From positions 4,402,001-4,466,000 of the forward strand of contig NZ_CP154631.1 of NCBI RefSeq assembly GCF_039555755.1: a stretch of DNA of 64,000 nt, given 5' to 3'. How positions within the stretch are numbered: the first letter of the stretch is position 1; every line of letters begins with the position of its first letter. The position numbers and the translations under genes are program-made. Positions 18,658 to 28,239 of this stretch are shown here, piece after piece. The notes beneath the pieces are model-generated. The model made no database searches. It saw only the letters and a list, made by a program, of their open reading frames with translations, and had not been told where the DNA came from. The stretch is from Pseudomonas sediminis. Lineage in GTDB: Bacteria; Pseudomonadota; Gammaproteobacteria; Pseudomonadales; Pseudomonadaceae.

Positions 18658-20082
18658 TCAGGTCAGCAGCTCGATCATGCGGCGTGCCCCGAGTACCGAA
18701 ATAGCACGTTTGAGGTTGTAGGCTTGCACGGCCATCGCCATCTCTGCTCTCACCCCGCTGAAATGGCGCACTAGAAAACGACCGTTGCCCAGAATCCATT
18801 GTTTGAGATTGCCAAAAGGGTGCTCGACGATTGCTCGTCGCCGTCCCATCATCTCAGGGTGAGTTTCGAGTCGTTTCTCCATCCGCGCGAACGCCTCTTC
18901 GTTGGGATGGCGGCTGATATGACGCCGTTGGGCCTGTGTGCACTTGGCTTTTAATGGGCAGTTCCCGCAGTCCTTGGCACGGGCTGCGTAAAGGCGAGTG
19001 CCACGATTGAGCTGTTTGAGCGACAGGGTCTTGCCCGCAGGACATTGGAAGCTGTCGGTCGCAGGATCGTAAGTGAAGTCCTGACGCGCAAACAGTGTGC
19101 CGCCGCCCTGGTTGTTGGGCGCGCGATTCACGGGGACGAAAGCCGTAATGCCCGCTTCTTCGCAGGCCTGAAACTGCGCCCCGTTGGAATAACCTGCATC
19201 AGCCGTGACGGTCAGCTCAGGCTGCTGCAGAACCGCCTGAGTCGCTTTGGCCATCGGCTCCAACTGCTGGTTGTCGGTGCAGTCACTGGTCACTTCGTGA
19301 TGCACGATCAGGCCATGCTCGGCATCGACAGCGCTCTGCACGTTGTAGGCCACGCAAGGGCTCTTGCCTGAGCAGCGCATCTTCTTGGCATCCGCTTCGC
19401 CTTCGACGAACTGTTCCAGGCCCTGCACCTCCATCAGCGCTTTTACGGTCAAGTTATCGGCATGGCGATCCTGTAGCTGGCGTAGCGCCTGTTTCACCGC
19501 TGCCCGGTCAATCGTCTCTTGCGCGTCTTGTGCATCACCCTCATCAAGCTGGGCCAGGTACTGGGCAATGTGTTTTTCCAGCTTCGCTTGTTGACGCTTG
19601 AGCTTCTCCACGCTCAGGTGCTTGCGCAGCGAAGCTACCGCTTGGAACTTGCTGCCATCGATGGCCACCAGCTCCCCACTGATCAAGCTCGCCTGGCGAC
19701 AGAACTGGACGAAAGCCTTGCAAGTCGCCTGAAAGGCCATGCTGTTATCTTTGCGAAAATCCGCGATGGTCTTGAAGTCCGGCGCCAGACGACCCAGCAA
19801 CCACATCACCTCGATATTGCGCTGGCACTCCGCCTCCAATCGACGAGAGGAGCGAATGCGCTGGAAGTAGCCATATAGGTATAGCTTGAGCAAATCAGCT
19901 GGATCGTAGCCAGGGCGCCCAGTCTTGAGCGGCTCAGCCTTGCTGAACCCCAGTACCTTCAGATCCAGACGAGCCACATAGGCCTCGATGACTCGAACTA
20001 GATGATCCTCAGGAACCAGCTCTTCCAATGTCGGCGGAAACAGGCTGCTTTGTTGCCGATCTTCACCTTGGATATAGCCCAT
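18658..20082 (-). CDS. IS1182-family transposase
   Basis: A 474-residue DDE transposase. The catalytic residues appear as Asp142 in VAIDGSKFQAV, Asp295 in TVTADAGYSNG and Glu420 in AIVEHPFGNLKQWI. A cysteine cluster (CGNCPLKAKC) sits before the last motif, as usual for this family. The N-terminus MGYIQGEDRQQSSLFP matches family starts, so I prefer the ATG at 20082 to a TTG nine bases upstream. The gene looks intact, so the element may be active. Confidence 0.92.
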   Translation of the reverse strand: MGYIQGEDRQQSSLFPPTLEELVPEDHLVRVIEAYVARLDLKVLGFSKAEPLKTGRPGYDPADLLKLYLYGYFQRIRSSRRLEAECQRNIEVMWLLGRLAPDFKTIADFRKDNSMAFQATCKAFVQFCRQASLISGELVAIDGSKFQAVASLRKHLSVEKLKRQQAKLEKHIAQYLAQLDEGDAQDAQETIDRAAVKQALRQLQDRHADNLTVKALMEVQGLEQFVEGEADAKKMRCSGKSPCVAYNVQSAVDAEHGLIVHHEVTSDCTDNQQLEPMAKATQAVLQQPELTVTADAGYSNGAQFQACEEAGITAFVPVNRAPNNQGGGTLFARQDFTYDPATDSFQCPAGKTLSLKQLNRGTRLYAARAKDCGNCPLKAKCTQAQRRHISRHPNEEAFARMEKRLETHPEMMGRRRAIVEHPFGNLKQWILGNGRFLVRHFSGVRAEMAMAVQAYNLKRAISVLGARRMIELLT

Positions 20083-20182
20083 AAACGACAATGCCCCTAT
20101 CGACCGATAGAGGCATTGTCTTCAGCTTGCTCTCAGACTGCTAGGTTTTCACACAGTCTGATTTGGCGGCATTTTTCATGGG

Positions 20183-21013
20183 TTACTGGCGCGCCAGGCG
20201 ACCATTTTCCGGCTTGATCGCCTCGGTGCTGCGGTACGGGTTGATATCCAGCCCACCGCGGCGCACGTAGCGCGCATAGACAGTCAGCGACTGCGGCTGC
20301 AGCAGATGCTGCAGATCGAGGAAGATGCGCTCGACGCACTGCTCGTGAAAATCCGCGTGCTGACGGAAGCTCACCAGATAGGCCAGCAGGCTGGCATGAT
20401 CCAGCGCGGTACCGCGATACTCGACGACCAGACTGCCCCAATCAGGCTGACCGGTAACCGGGCAGTTGGATTTGAGCAGATGACTGTGCAGGCTCTCCTC
20501 CACCACGCGATCGGCGTCGCAGCGCAGCAGCTCGGGTTGCGGGTGGTCGTACTGGCTGACACTGATGTCCAGATCATCGATGCACTGACCAGGCAGCGTC
20601 GCCACTCCTTCGTCAGAAACCTCAGCCAGAGAGCGCAGGCGCACCGCTACTGGCTTGCCGGCCACCGCCGACAGATCACGCACCAGTGTCGCTTGCAACT
20701 CATCCCAACTGGCGAAAGCCGACTGGTTCAGGGAATTGAGATACAGCTTGAAGGACTTCGACTCGATGATGTTCGGCGAGTCTGCGGGGATGGCGAACTC
20801 ACCGATGGCCACCACCGGCTTACCGGACGGCAGCAGCCAGGACAGCTCGTAGCAGTTCCAGTAGTCCACGCCCTGATACGGCAGGCTGGCGCCATCGAGG
20901 CCCAGCTCCGCCCACTTGGTGGTACGCGAGATGGGAAACAGCAGCTCGGGGCTGTACTCGGCGATGTACTGGCTGGACTTGCCCAGCGGGGAATGTTCGG
21001 CGGGGTGCTGCAT
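20183..21013 (-). CDS. queF: NADPH-dependent 7-cyano-7-deazaguanine reductase QueF
   Basis: A 276-residue bimodular QueF, the enzyme reducing preQ0 to preQ1 in queuosine biosynthesis. The substrate-binding [11 protein letters not shown] is at residues ~84-94, and the catalytic Cys184 and Asp191 lie in [15 protein letters not shown]. The start at 21013 gives the family's standard length. The stop lies 19 bp from the insertion-sequence flank, so the element has separated queF from its natural terminator half. Confidence 0.95.
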   Translation of the reverse strand: MQHPAEHSPLGKSSQYIAEYSPELLFPISRTTKWAELGLDGASLPYQGVDYWNCYELSWLLPSGKPVVAIGEFAIPADSPNIIESKSFKLYLNSLNQSAFASWDELQATLVRDLSAVAGKPVAVRLRSLAEVSDEGVATLPGQCIDDLDISVSQYDHPQPELLRCDADRVVEESLHSHLLKSNCPVTGQPDWGSLVVEYRGTALDHASLLAYLVSFRQHADFHEQCVERIFLDLQHLLQPQSLTVYARYVRRGGLDINPYRSTEAIKPENGRLARQ

Positions 21014-21098
21014 GGCTGGCAATCCAGGGTGACGAAAACCGCGCGAGTTTAGCGGGTTGAGCGCCAAGTCGCACCCGCGAAGCACCACGCAGACACTT

Positions 21099-21166
21099 GC
21101 AGGAGCGAGCTCCGCTCGCGAATCGCCTCACCGCCAAAAGCTTCGCGAGCAGAGCTCGCTCCTACG
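21099..21166. repeat. GTAGGAGCGAGC-type REP pair
   Basis: GCAGGAGCGAGCTCCGCTCGCGA is inverted by GCGAGCAGAGCTCGCTCCTAC. It lies in the 301-bp gap between queF and the RND gene, which has no gene. Confidence 0.8.
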
Positions 21167-21186
21167 ACAATCAGTCGTTCAATGCC

Positions 21187-21256
21187 CGTGGGAGGGGCTT
21201 TCGGCTCGGGCATCCTGCTTCGCTCTACCTCCTGCATCCCTGCAGTCGTGGCCGCG
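21187..21256. repeat. 70-bp dispersed repeat, copy A
   Basis: A ~70-bp sequence running from CGTGGGAGGGGCTTTCGG to CAGTCGTGGCCGC. Its reverse complement occurs at 30735-30804 with one substitution and one single-base length difference. Confidence 0.85.
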
Positions 21257-21314
21257 ACAGCTGCAAAAGCTCGCCGTTAAAGCGCCTCCTACGATGGCTA
21301 TCGGCACAGGCCAG

Positions 21315-24300
21315 TCAGACCGCTGCCGGCTCCTCCTCGATTACCCGCAGCGGTGCCCAACGGCGCAGCAGCAGGTACAGCGTCGGAATCACGTAGAGGG
21401 TGAAGAAGGTCCCCACCAGCAATCCGCCAACAATCACCAGGCCGATCTGCTGACGGCTTTCGGCACCGGCACCCGTGGCGATGGCCAACGGCAGCGAACC
21501 CAGCACCATGGCGCCGGTGGTCATCAGGATCGGCCGCAGGCGCTGCACCGACGCCTCAATCACCGCCTCACGTAGCGCCTTGCCCTCGCGCAGCAGGTGG
21601 TTGGCGAACTCGACGATAAGGATGCCGTGCTTGGTGATCAGGCCGATGAGAGTCACCAGGCCGATCTGCGAATAAATGTTCCAGGTCCCTCCGAACAGCT
21701 TCAGTGCCAGCAACGCGCCGGCCATCGACAAGGGCACGCTGAACAGAATGATCAGCGGGTCGCTGAAGCTCTCGAACTGCGCCGCCAGCACCAGGAAGAT
21801 GAAGGCCAGCGCCAGAGCAAAGATCAGCAGGATGCCCGAGCTGGACTCCTTGAAGTCACGCGAAGTACCGGTGTAGTCGTACTGCGTCTCGGGCGGGAAC
21901 ACCTCACGCGCAGCGGTCTCCAGGTGGTTGAGCGCCTCGCCCAGGGTGTATCCGGCACCGACGTTGGCGCTGATGGTCACAGCACGCAGCTGGTTGAAGT
22001 GATTGAGCTCGCGCGGCGCCACCGTCTCGCGCACCTCGATCAGGTTGGACAGCTGCACCATGCCGCCATCGCGATCACGCACGTAGACCCGATCCAGGTC
22101 CTGCGGGTTGCTGCGGTCGATATCCTGCAGCTGCACCATGACGTCGTACTGCTCGCCGTTCTGCTTGAAGCGGGTCACCTGGCGGCTGCCAAACAGGCTT
22201 TCCAGGCTGCGGCCGATCACCGATACATCGGTGCCAACCGCCGTTGCCTGCTCACGATTGACAGTGATCTTGAGCTGCGGCGAATTGAGCTTGAGGTCGC
22301 TATCCAGCCCCTCCAGGCCCGGATAATCACGCATGCGCTCCATCAGTTGATCGACATAAACCTGAAGCTCGGCGTATTCCATAGACGAGCGCACGACGAA
22401 GTTGATCGGCTGGTTACGCGCACTCTGCCCCAGCGGCGGACGGTTGACTGGGGTCACGCGCATGCCGGCGATGTCCTGCAACTGCGGCAGCAGCTCGTTG
22501 CGAATCTCGAACTGGGTACGCGAGCGGTCGCCCCAGTCCTCTAGCTTCATGAAGGAGATACCCTGCGCCACCGTGGGGAAACCAGCGATCATCAGATAGC
22601 GATTGGTCTCCGGAATGCTCGCGTAAGCGGCTTCGACCTCACGGCCGTAGCGCGCCGTGTAATCGATGGTGGCGCCGTCCGGGCCATTGAACACGCCGAC
22701 GATGGTACCGGTGTCCTCGGTAGGCGCCAGCTCCGAACGCAAGCCGCCGAACAGCCAGGCGCACATCACGAAGGCGCCTAGCAGCACGCCAAGCACCAGC
22801 GGCCAGGCACGCAGGGCACGGTCCAGACTGTGCTTGTAGCTATAGGTAAGGCCGTTGAGGAAGCCTTCGATCAGGTTGTACACGCGGCCATGGCGCTGCT
22901 CGTGCTGATGCGGTTTGAGCATCACCGCGCACATCATCGGCGTCAGCGTCAGTGCCACGAAACCGGAAACCAGAACGGCGCCGGCCAGGGTCCAGGCGAA
23001 CTCGGTGAACAGCTTGCCGGTAGTGCCCTGCATGAAGCCGATGGGGGCGAATACCGCCGCCAGGGTCAGGGTCATGGCGATCACCGCGAAGGCGATCTCG
23101 CGACTGCCCTTGAAGGCCGCCTGCATGGGCTTCATCCCGGCCTCGATATGGCGATGGATGTTCTCCAGCATGACGATGGCGTCGTCCACCACCAGGCCGA
23201 TAGCCAACACCATGGCCAGCAATGTCAGGGTGTTGATGGTGAAGCCCATCAGCGACATCAGGGCGAAGGCGCCGATCAACGAGACCGGGATGGTTACCAG
23301 CGGAATCAGCGTCGCACGCAGCGAACGCAGGAAGATGAAGATGATCAGGATGACCAGCGCCACGGCTTCCCAGATGGTGGTAAAGACGTTATCGATGGAC
23401 TCGCGGATGAACTGCGAGTTGTCGTTGGCCACGGTCATGTTCATGCCGTCGGGCAGCAATGCCTGAACGTCATCCCAGGCCGCTTCGAGCCCGTCGGAGA
23501 TATCCAGCGGGTTGGCCGTGGCCTGCTTGACCAGACCCAGGGTCACCGCTGGCAAACCGTTGAAACGCACCACGGTGCGCTCGTCGCGGGGCCCCACCTC
23601 GGCGCGGCCAACATCGGACAGACGCAGCAGATAGCCTTGCGAATCGTCGAGAATCAGCTCGCTGAACTGCTCCGGGGTACGCAGATCGGTTTCCGATAGC
23701 ACGCTGAACTCACGCTCGCGTGACTCGATGCGTCCGGCCGGAATCTCCACGTTCTGCCGACGCAGGGCGTCTTCCACGTCCTGCACGGTGAGGTTGTGCG
23801 CGGCAAGCTTTTCCGGATCGAGCCAGATGCGCATGGAGAAGGTACGCGCCCCGCGTACCTGCACTTCGGACACACCGGGAATGGTCTGCAGGCGATCCTT
23901 GACTACCCGCTCCAGCAGATCGGTGATCTCCATGGCGCTGTGCTGCTGGCTGTGAAAGGCGATCCACACCACCGGCTGGGCGTCGGCCTCGACCTTCTGC
24001 ACGATGGGCTCGTCGACCTCATCCGGCAGCAGGTTGCGCACTCGCCCAAGGCGATCACGCACGTCGTTGGCGGCCTCGTCTGCGCTGCGGCCGAGGCGAA
24101 ACTGTGCGGTGATCTGGGTGTTTTCCGCGCGACTGATGGAGGTGACAAAGTCCAGGCCCTCGATACCGGAGAGCACGTCCTCCACCGGCTGCGCCACCTG
24201 CGACTCCATGATTTCCGGACTGGCGCCGGGATAGGTGACCTGCACAGTGACGATAGGCACGTCGATATTGGGGTATTCGCGCACGTTGAGGCGGTCGTAG

Positions 24301-24383
24301 GCCATCAGCCCCAGCAGCACCACGATCAGCGACAGAACAGTGGCGAATACCGGCCGGCGAATGCAGACATCGGAAAGTGTCAC
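21315..24383 (-). CDS. RND multidrug efflux transporter, inner-membrane pump
   Basis: A 1022-residue HAE1-family pump with two repeated halves. TM1 starts at residue ~10; TM4 carries the proton-relay pair Asp400-Asp401 in GLVVDDAIVMLE. The sequence GTWNIYSQIGLVTLIGLITKHG marks the second half. It works as a trimer in a tripartite exporter. The adaptor gene lies directly upstream with a 4-bp ATGA overlap, and no outer-membrane channel is encoded nearby, so it may borrow a TolC/OprM-like protein. Substrates are not predictable; it is not one of the well-known mex operons by context. Confidence 0.92.
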   Translation of the reverse strand: MTLSDVCIRRPVFATVLSLIVVLLGLMAYDRLNVREYPNIDVPIVTVQVTYPGASPEIMESQVAQPVEDVLSGIEGLDFVTSISRAENTQITAQFRLGRSADEAANDVRDRLGRVRNLLPDEVDEPIVQKVEADAQPVVWIAFHSQQHSAMEITDLLERVVKDRLQTIPGVSEVQVRGARTFSMRIWLDPEKLAAHNLTVQDVEDALRRQNVEIPAGRIESREREFSVLSETDLRTPEQFSELILDDSQGYLLRLSDVGRAEVGPRDERTVVRFNGLPAVTLGLVKQATANPLDISDGLEAAWDDVQALLPDGMNMTVANDNSQFIRESIDNVFTTIWEAVALVILIIFIFLRSLRATLIPLVTIPVSLIGAFALMSLMGFTINTLTLLAMVLAIGLVVDDAIVMLENIHRHIEAGMKPMQAAFKGSREIAFAVIAMTLTLAAVFAPIGFMQGTTGKLFTEFAWTLAGAVLVSGFVALTLTPMMCAVMLKPHQHEQRHGRVYNLIEGFLNGLTYSYKHSLDRALRAWPLVLGVLLGAFVMCAWLFGGLRSELAPTEDTGTIVGVFNGPDGATIDYTARYGREVEAAYASIPETNRYLMIAGFPTVAQGISFMKLEDWGDRSRTQFEIRNELLPQLQDIAGMRVTPVNRPPLGQSARNQPINFVVRSSMEYAELQVYVDQLMERMRDYPGLEGLDSDLKLNSPQLKITVNREQATAVGTDVSVIGRSLESLFGSRQVTRFKQNGEQYDVMVQLQDIDRSNPQDLDRVYVRDRDGGMVQLSNLIEVRETVAPRELNHFNQLRAVTISANVGAGYTLGEALNHLETAAREVFPPETQYDYTGTSRDFKESSSGILLIFALALAFIFLVLAAQFESFSDPLIILFSVPLSMAGALLALKLFGGTWNIYSQIGLVTLIGLITKHGILIVEFANHLLREGKALREAVIEASVQRLRPILMTTGAMVLGSLPLAIATGAGAESRQQIGLVIVGGLLVGTFFTLYVIPTLYLLLRRWAPLRVIEEEPAAV

Positions 24384-25402
24384 GGCTGGCGCTCCCCGCT
24401 CTTGGTACGCACGACCAGCCCTTCACGCACACGCTGCCAACCGGCGCTGATGATAGTTTCGTCACCCTGCAGGCCTTCACGCACCTCGACCAGGCCGTCG
24501 AAACGCTTGCCCAGCGTCACCTCACGGCGCTCGACCTTGCCATCGACCACCAGGTTGACCAGCAACTTGTCGCCCTGCGGCATCACCGCCTCTTCGGGGA
24601 TCACCAGCGCCTGCGGCCGCTCTTCGAGAATCACCGAAACGCGGACGAACTGGCCTGGACGCAGGCGCCGATCATCGTTGCCGATATGCGCGCGGATAGC
24701 CTGGCTGCGCCCCGCTTCATCCAGGCGCGGGTTGATGGCGTAGATCTCCCCTCGAAAACGTTCGCCCGGGTAGGTATCGAGGGTGATTTCCACGGTCTGA
24801 CCGAGGCGCACCTGGGCCACGGCCTTCTGCGGAATACGGAAGTCGACCTTGAGCGGGTCGAGCACCTCCAGATTGACGATGTTTTGCCCGGAACTGAGGT
24901 AGTCACCGACGCTGGCCTGACGCAGGCCGAGAGTACCGTCGTGAGGGGCCTTGATCTGAGTTTTGTCGAGCCGTGCCTGGGCCAGGGCCTGGCTGGCGCG
25001 CGCAGCCTGCAGCTGGCTCTGCGCCTCATCCAGCGCCTGGGCATTGCTGGCGCCGCGCTGGAACAACATCTGCGCCCGCTGGTGGTTTTTCTCGGCGAGA
25101 TCGAGATTAGCCCGCGCCTGGGCGAATTCGGCACGGGTAATGGCATCGTCGAGGCTGATCAGCAGGTCGCCGGCGGTTACCGCCTGACCCTCGCGAAAAT
25201 GCAGGGTGGCCAGGCGCCCTTCCACTTCCGGACGGATCATCACCGACTCGTCGGAGCGCAGCGAACCGAAGGTGATCAGCTCGTCACGCACCTCCATCTG
25301 CCGCACCGGCACGATCTCGACCATTGGCCCTTCTGCAGCAACCGCAGGCAGCGCAAATACACCCAGCCACAGCAATGGAAGAGCACGCAACAGCACGGTC
25401 AT
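24380..25402 (-). CDS. RND efflux periplasmic adaptor (membrane fusion protein)
   Basis: This 340-residue protein has a signal peptide (MTVLLRALPLLWLGVFALPAVAA) without a lipobox Cys. A lipoyl-like half motif (VEGRLATLHFREGQAVTAGDLL), a helical hairpin (~90-150; NLDLAEKNHQRAQMLFQRGA) and a second lipoyl half (IKAPHDGTLGLRQASVGDYL) follow, then beta-barrel and membrane-proximal domains. It links the RND pump to an outer-membrane channel. AAGGGGC precedes the ATG. Confidence 0.92.
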   Translation of the reverse strand: MTVLLRALPLLWLGVFALPAVAAEGPMVEIVPVRQMEVRDELITFGSLRSDESVMIRPEVEGRLATLHFREGQAVTAGDLLISLDDAITRAEFAQARANLDLAEKNHQRAQMLFQRGASNAQALDEAQSQLQAARASQALAQARLDKTQIKAPHDGTLGLRQASVGDYLSSGQNIVNLEVLDPLKVDFRIPQKAVAQVRLGQTVEITLDTYPGERFRGEIYAINPRLDEAGRSQAIRAHIGNDDRRLRPGQFVRVSVILEERPQALVIPEEAVMPQGDKLLVNLVVDGKVERREVTLGKRFDGLVEVREGLQGDETIISAGWQRVREGLVVRTKSGERQP

Positions 25403-25504
25403 GATCAGCCCCTTCTTCTTGGTAGAGGCGGAGTCTAACCGGCTGCTGCGTTACTGACAGGTGCGCAAGTTATTTCGCTATGTTTTTTCTCTCGCCACCA
25501 CGCC

Positions 25505-25551
25505 TGTAGGAGCGGCTTTAGCCGCGAGATCGCGGATGAATCCGCTCCCAC
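25505..25551. repeat. GTAGGAGCGGC-type REP
   Basis: TGTAGGAGCGGCTTTAGCCGCGA followed by TGAATCCGCTCCCACA; two inverted REP units downstream of the ABC permease gene. Confidence 0.8.
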
Positions 25552-25558
25552 AAAAGCG

Positions 25559-26353
25559 TCACTGACGCATGCCGCGACCGCTGATCAGCAGGCGGATGCA
25601 CAGGGTATAGAGCGCAGCTGTGGCCAGCAGCATGAAGCCGATGGCTACGCCAATGCGGATGTCGGATACCCCGAGAATGCCGTAACGGAAGGCGTTGACC
25701 ATATGCAGGATGGGATTGCCCAGCGACACCGTCTGCCAGAACGGCGGCAACAGGGTGATGGAATAGAACACCCCACCCAGGTAGGTCAGCGGCGTCAGGA
25801 CGAAGGTCGGGATGATCGAAATGTCGTCGAAGTTGCGCGCGTACACCGCGTTGACGAAGCCGCCCAGCGAGAAGATGGTCGCCGTCAGCAGCACTACCAG
25901 CACGGTCACACCCAGGTGATGCACCTGCAGATGAGTGAAGAACAACGACAACAGCGTGACGATGAAGCCCACAGCCAACCCGCGCAACACGCCACCGACG
26001 ACGAAGCCGATGAGGATGGTGTGCGGCGATACCGGCGATACCAGCAGTTCCTCGACGTTGCGCTGGAACTTGCTACCGAAGAAGCTCGACACCACGTTGC
26101 CGTAGCTGTTGGTGATCACCGACATCATGATCAGCCCCGGCACGATGTATTCCATGTAGCTGAAGCCGCCCATATCGCCGATCTGCCGGCCGATCAGGTT
26201 ACCGAAGATAACGAAGTACAGGACCATGGTGATCGCTGGTGGTAGCAGGGTTTGCGGCCAGATACGCACGAAGCGACGGACCTCACGGTGAACGATGGTA
26301 CGCAGGGCCACCAGGTTGGCGGCGAATTCGCTGTTGAGGTACTGAGAGGTCAT
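25559..26353 (-). CDS. yadH: ABC-2 type exporter permease, YadH type
   Basis: A 264-residue membrane protein with six predicted helices and the ABC-2 signature (SYMEYIVPGLIMMSVITNSYGNVV, FQRNVEELLVSPV, LTPLTYLGGVFYSITLLPPF). It forms the membrane half of an exporter with the ATPase encoded immediately upstream, which it overlaps by 4 bp (ATGA). Family members are of the YadGH type with unknown natural substrate. Confidence 0.88.
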   Translation of the reverse strand: MTSQYLNSEFAANLVALRTIVHREVRRFVRIWPQTLLPPAITMVLYFVIFGNLIGRQIGDMGGFSYMEYIVPGLIMMSVITNSYGNVVSSFFGSKFQRNVEELLVSPVSPHTILIGFVVGGVLRGLAVGFIVTLLSLFFTHLQVHHLGVTVLVVLLTATIFSLGGFVNAVYARNFDDISIIPTFVLTPLTYLGGVFYSITLLPPFWQTVSLGNPILHMVNAFRYGILGVSDIRIGVAIGFMLLATAALYTLCIRLLISGRGMRQ

Positions 26354-27282
26354 TGCGCCACCTTGGCCAGGTTCTTTTCCACCAGGGAGACGAACAGCTC
26401 CTCCAGGCGATTGCTCTTGTTACGCAGGCTGAGCACCTCGACCTGCTGCTGGGCCAGTTGCTGAAACAGCGCGTTGAGGCCCTGACTCTTCTCCACCTGC
26501 ACTTCCAGGGTGTGATGATCGACCAGGCGCGCCGGATAGCCCTGCAGCGCCGGAACGGTGCTGTAGGAATCCTTTAGGTCGAAGAGAAAGGTCTCGACGT
26601 GCAGCTTCTTCAGCAGATCCTTCATGCTGCTCAGCTCCACGATACGGCCGTGGTCGATGATGCCGATGTTGCGGCAGAGCTGCTCGGCCTCTTCCAGGTA
26701 GTGGGTCGTCAGGATGATGGTGGTGCCCTGCTTGTTCAGCTCAGTGAGGAAGCTCCACATCGAACGGCGCAGCTCGATATCCACCCCGGCAGTCGGTTCA
26801 TCGAGGATCAGCAGGCGCGGCTGGTGCACCAGAGCGCGGGCGATCATCAGGCGGCGCTTCATGCCGCCGGACAGTTCGCGGGAGGCGACGTCGCGCTTGT
26901 CCCAAAGGCCGAGCTGGGTCAGGTACTGCTCGGCGCGCTCCTTGGCGACGGAACGCGGAATACCGTAGTAGCCGGCCTGGGTGACGACGATGTCGAACAC
27001 CTTCTCGAACTGGTTGAAGTTGAATTCCTGCGGCACCACGCCGAGGCAGCGCTTGAGCGCGTAGGGTTCGCGGTCAAGGTCATGGCCGAACACGCTGACC
27101 GTGCCGCTGCTCTTGTTCACCAGCGTGGAAAGCACGCCGATGGTGGTGGATTTGCCGGCGCCATTGGGGCCAAGCAAGGCGAAGAAGTCACCTTCGGCAA
27201 CGTCCAGATCGATGCCGTGCAGGGCCTGGAAGCCGTTTCCGTAGGTCTTGGTCAACTGGCGAATGGTCAGGGCGGAGCTCAT
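26350..27282 (-). CDS. yadG: ABC exporter ATPase, YadG type
   Basis: A 310-residue ATP-binding subunit. Walker A GPNGAGKST is at ~38-46, the signature LSGGMKRRL at ~140, Walker B LLILDEPTAGVD at ~160 and the switch His in ILTTHYLEEAE. A C-terminal ~90-residue extension, typical of ABC-2 exporters, ends in NRLEELFVSLVEKNLA. It pairs with the overlapping permease gene. Confidence 0.9.
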   Translation of the reverse strand: MSSALTIRQLTKTYGNGFQALHGIDLDVAEGDFFALLGPNGAGKSTTIGVLSTLVNKSSGTVSVFGHDLDREPYALKRCLGVVPQEFNFNQFEKVFDIVVTQAGYYGIPRSVAKERAEQYLTQLGLWDKRDVASRELSGGMKRRLMIARALVHQPRLLILDEPTAGVDIELRRSMWSFLTELNKQGTTIILTTHYLEEAEQLCRNIGIIDHGRIVELSSMKDLLKKLHVETFLFDLKDSYSTVPALQGYPARLVDHHTLEVQVEKSQGLNALFQQLAQQQVEVLSLRNKSNRLEELFVSLVEKNLAKVAQ

Positions 27283-27436
27283 GAAGATGGGGTTTCCCGC
27301 GCGAGAGTGAGGTCGTTATAGATGGGTACGAAGAGCCCCGATTGCAACCGGGTGTTTCGCCCATTTCTTTCTGGCATGCACCCTACCGACCCCGGCGCGC
27401 AGATAAAAGACCGTCATGCCAATCTTGATTATCGAC

Positions 27437-28099
27437 TCAGTCGATAACACTGGCCTCACGTTGCATATCGCCACTCAATTCCAGCGCACCTACCTCGAAC
27501 AGATGCGGATAACACCCGCGCAGATGGTCGAAGAACAGTTGCTCGGGCAGATCCTCGAACTGACCGTGATCGTGCAGGTATTCCATGTAGCGCTCCCCCT
27601 GGTCGTTGTAAGGATGGAAGACGCTGTCATGCACGCCGTCGAACTCCAGCGGCGCCACCTTGAACACCCGGCACAGTGCCTCGTTGAACGCCGGCGTGGC
27701 CTTGACCCAGCGCCCATCCAGATACAGCTCGGTATAGCCATGCATGGCGAATACCTCGCTACGCAGCAGTTCCAGCAGACGCGGCGTCGACAGGTGATTG
27801 CGCACGTCGGCCAGGCCAATACGCGCGGGAATCCCACAATGCCGGGCACAGGCAGCGAGCAGATTGGCCTTGGGCACGCAGTAGGACTCACCGGCCGCCA
27901 ATGCATGACTGGCCTTCAATGTCTGCGCATCGAGGCTGAAGGCATAGGGGTTGTAGCGAACCTCGTCACGCACCGCCAGATACAGGGCCACGGCCTGACT
28001 GGTCGGTTCTCGTGACGCACCACGCCAACGTTCGGCGAACTCGACTACCGCGCGATGGTCACTGTCAATGAAGCGGCCGGGACGTAGATAGGTCTGCAT
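27437..28099 (-). CDS. Transglutaminase-like protease-fold protein
   Basis: The 220-residue protein carries a transglutaminase-like domain. The putative nucleophile is the Cys in AGESYCVPKANLLAACAR (~residue 73), followed by a His in HGYTELYLDGRWVKATPAFN (~119). The reaction is not known; such proteins are often papain-fold peptidases or amidases. AGGAGCC precedes the ATG. It is divergent from fadE. Confidence 0.8.
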   Translation of the reverse strand: MQTYLRPGRFIDSDHRAVVEFAERWRGASREPTSQAVALYLAVRDEVRYNPYAFSLDAQTLKASHALAAGESYCVPKANLLAACARHCGIPARIGLADVRNHLSTPRLLELLRSEVFAMHGYTELYLDGRWVKATPAFNEALCRVFKVAPLEFDGVHDSVFHPYNDQGERYMEYLHDHGQFEDLPEQLFFDHLRGCYPHLFEVGALELSGDMQREASVID

Positions 28100-28239
28100 G
28101 GCGAGGGCTCCTGAAGTTTGCTTCAGTCTAATCCCGTCAATTGCGCCACGTTCACGACGATCCGGCCAAGCTCACCGCCCCTGCCGCCATTTATGGCTAT
28201 GCTCGGGGCGTCGCCCGCTCGAATCATGGAGGAATGCAC

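Larger units (their letters stand above)
18554..20160 (-). mobile_element. Complete IS1182-family insertion sequence with 16-bp TIRs and 4-bp target duplication
   Basis: The element is 1607 bp. Both ends carry the perfect 16-bp terminal inverted repeat CAGACTGTGTGAAAAC. The flanks show a direct repeat ATTT (18550-18553 and 20161-20164). One intact transposase gene fills the inside. The insertion point is the loop of a hairpin, AAAATGCCGCC/GGCGGCATTTTT, that would otherwise be a terminator between the DUF4404 gene and queF. Confidence 0.92.
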
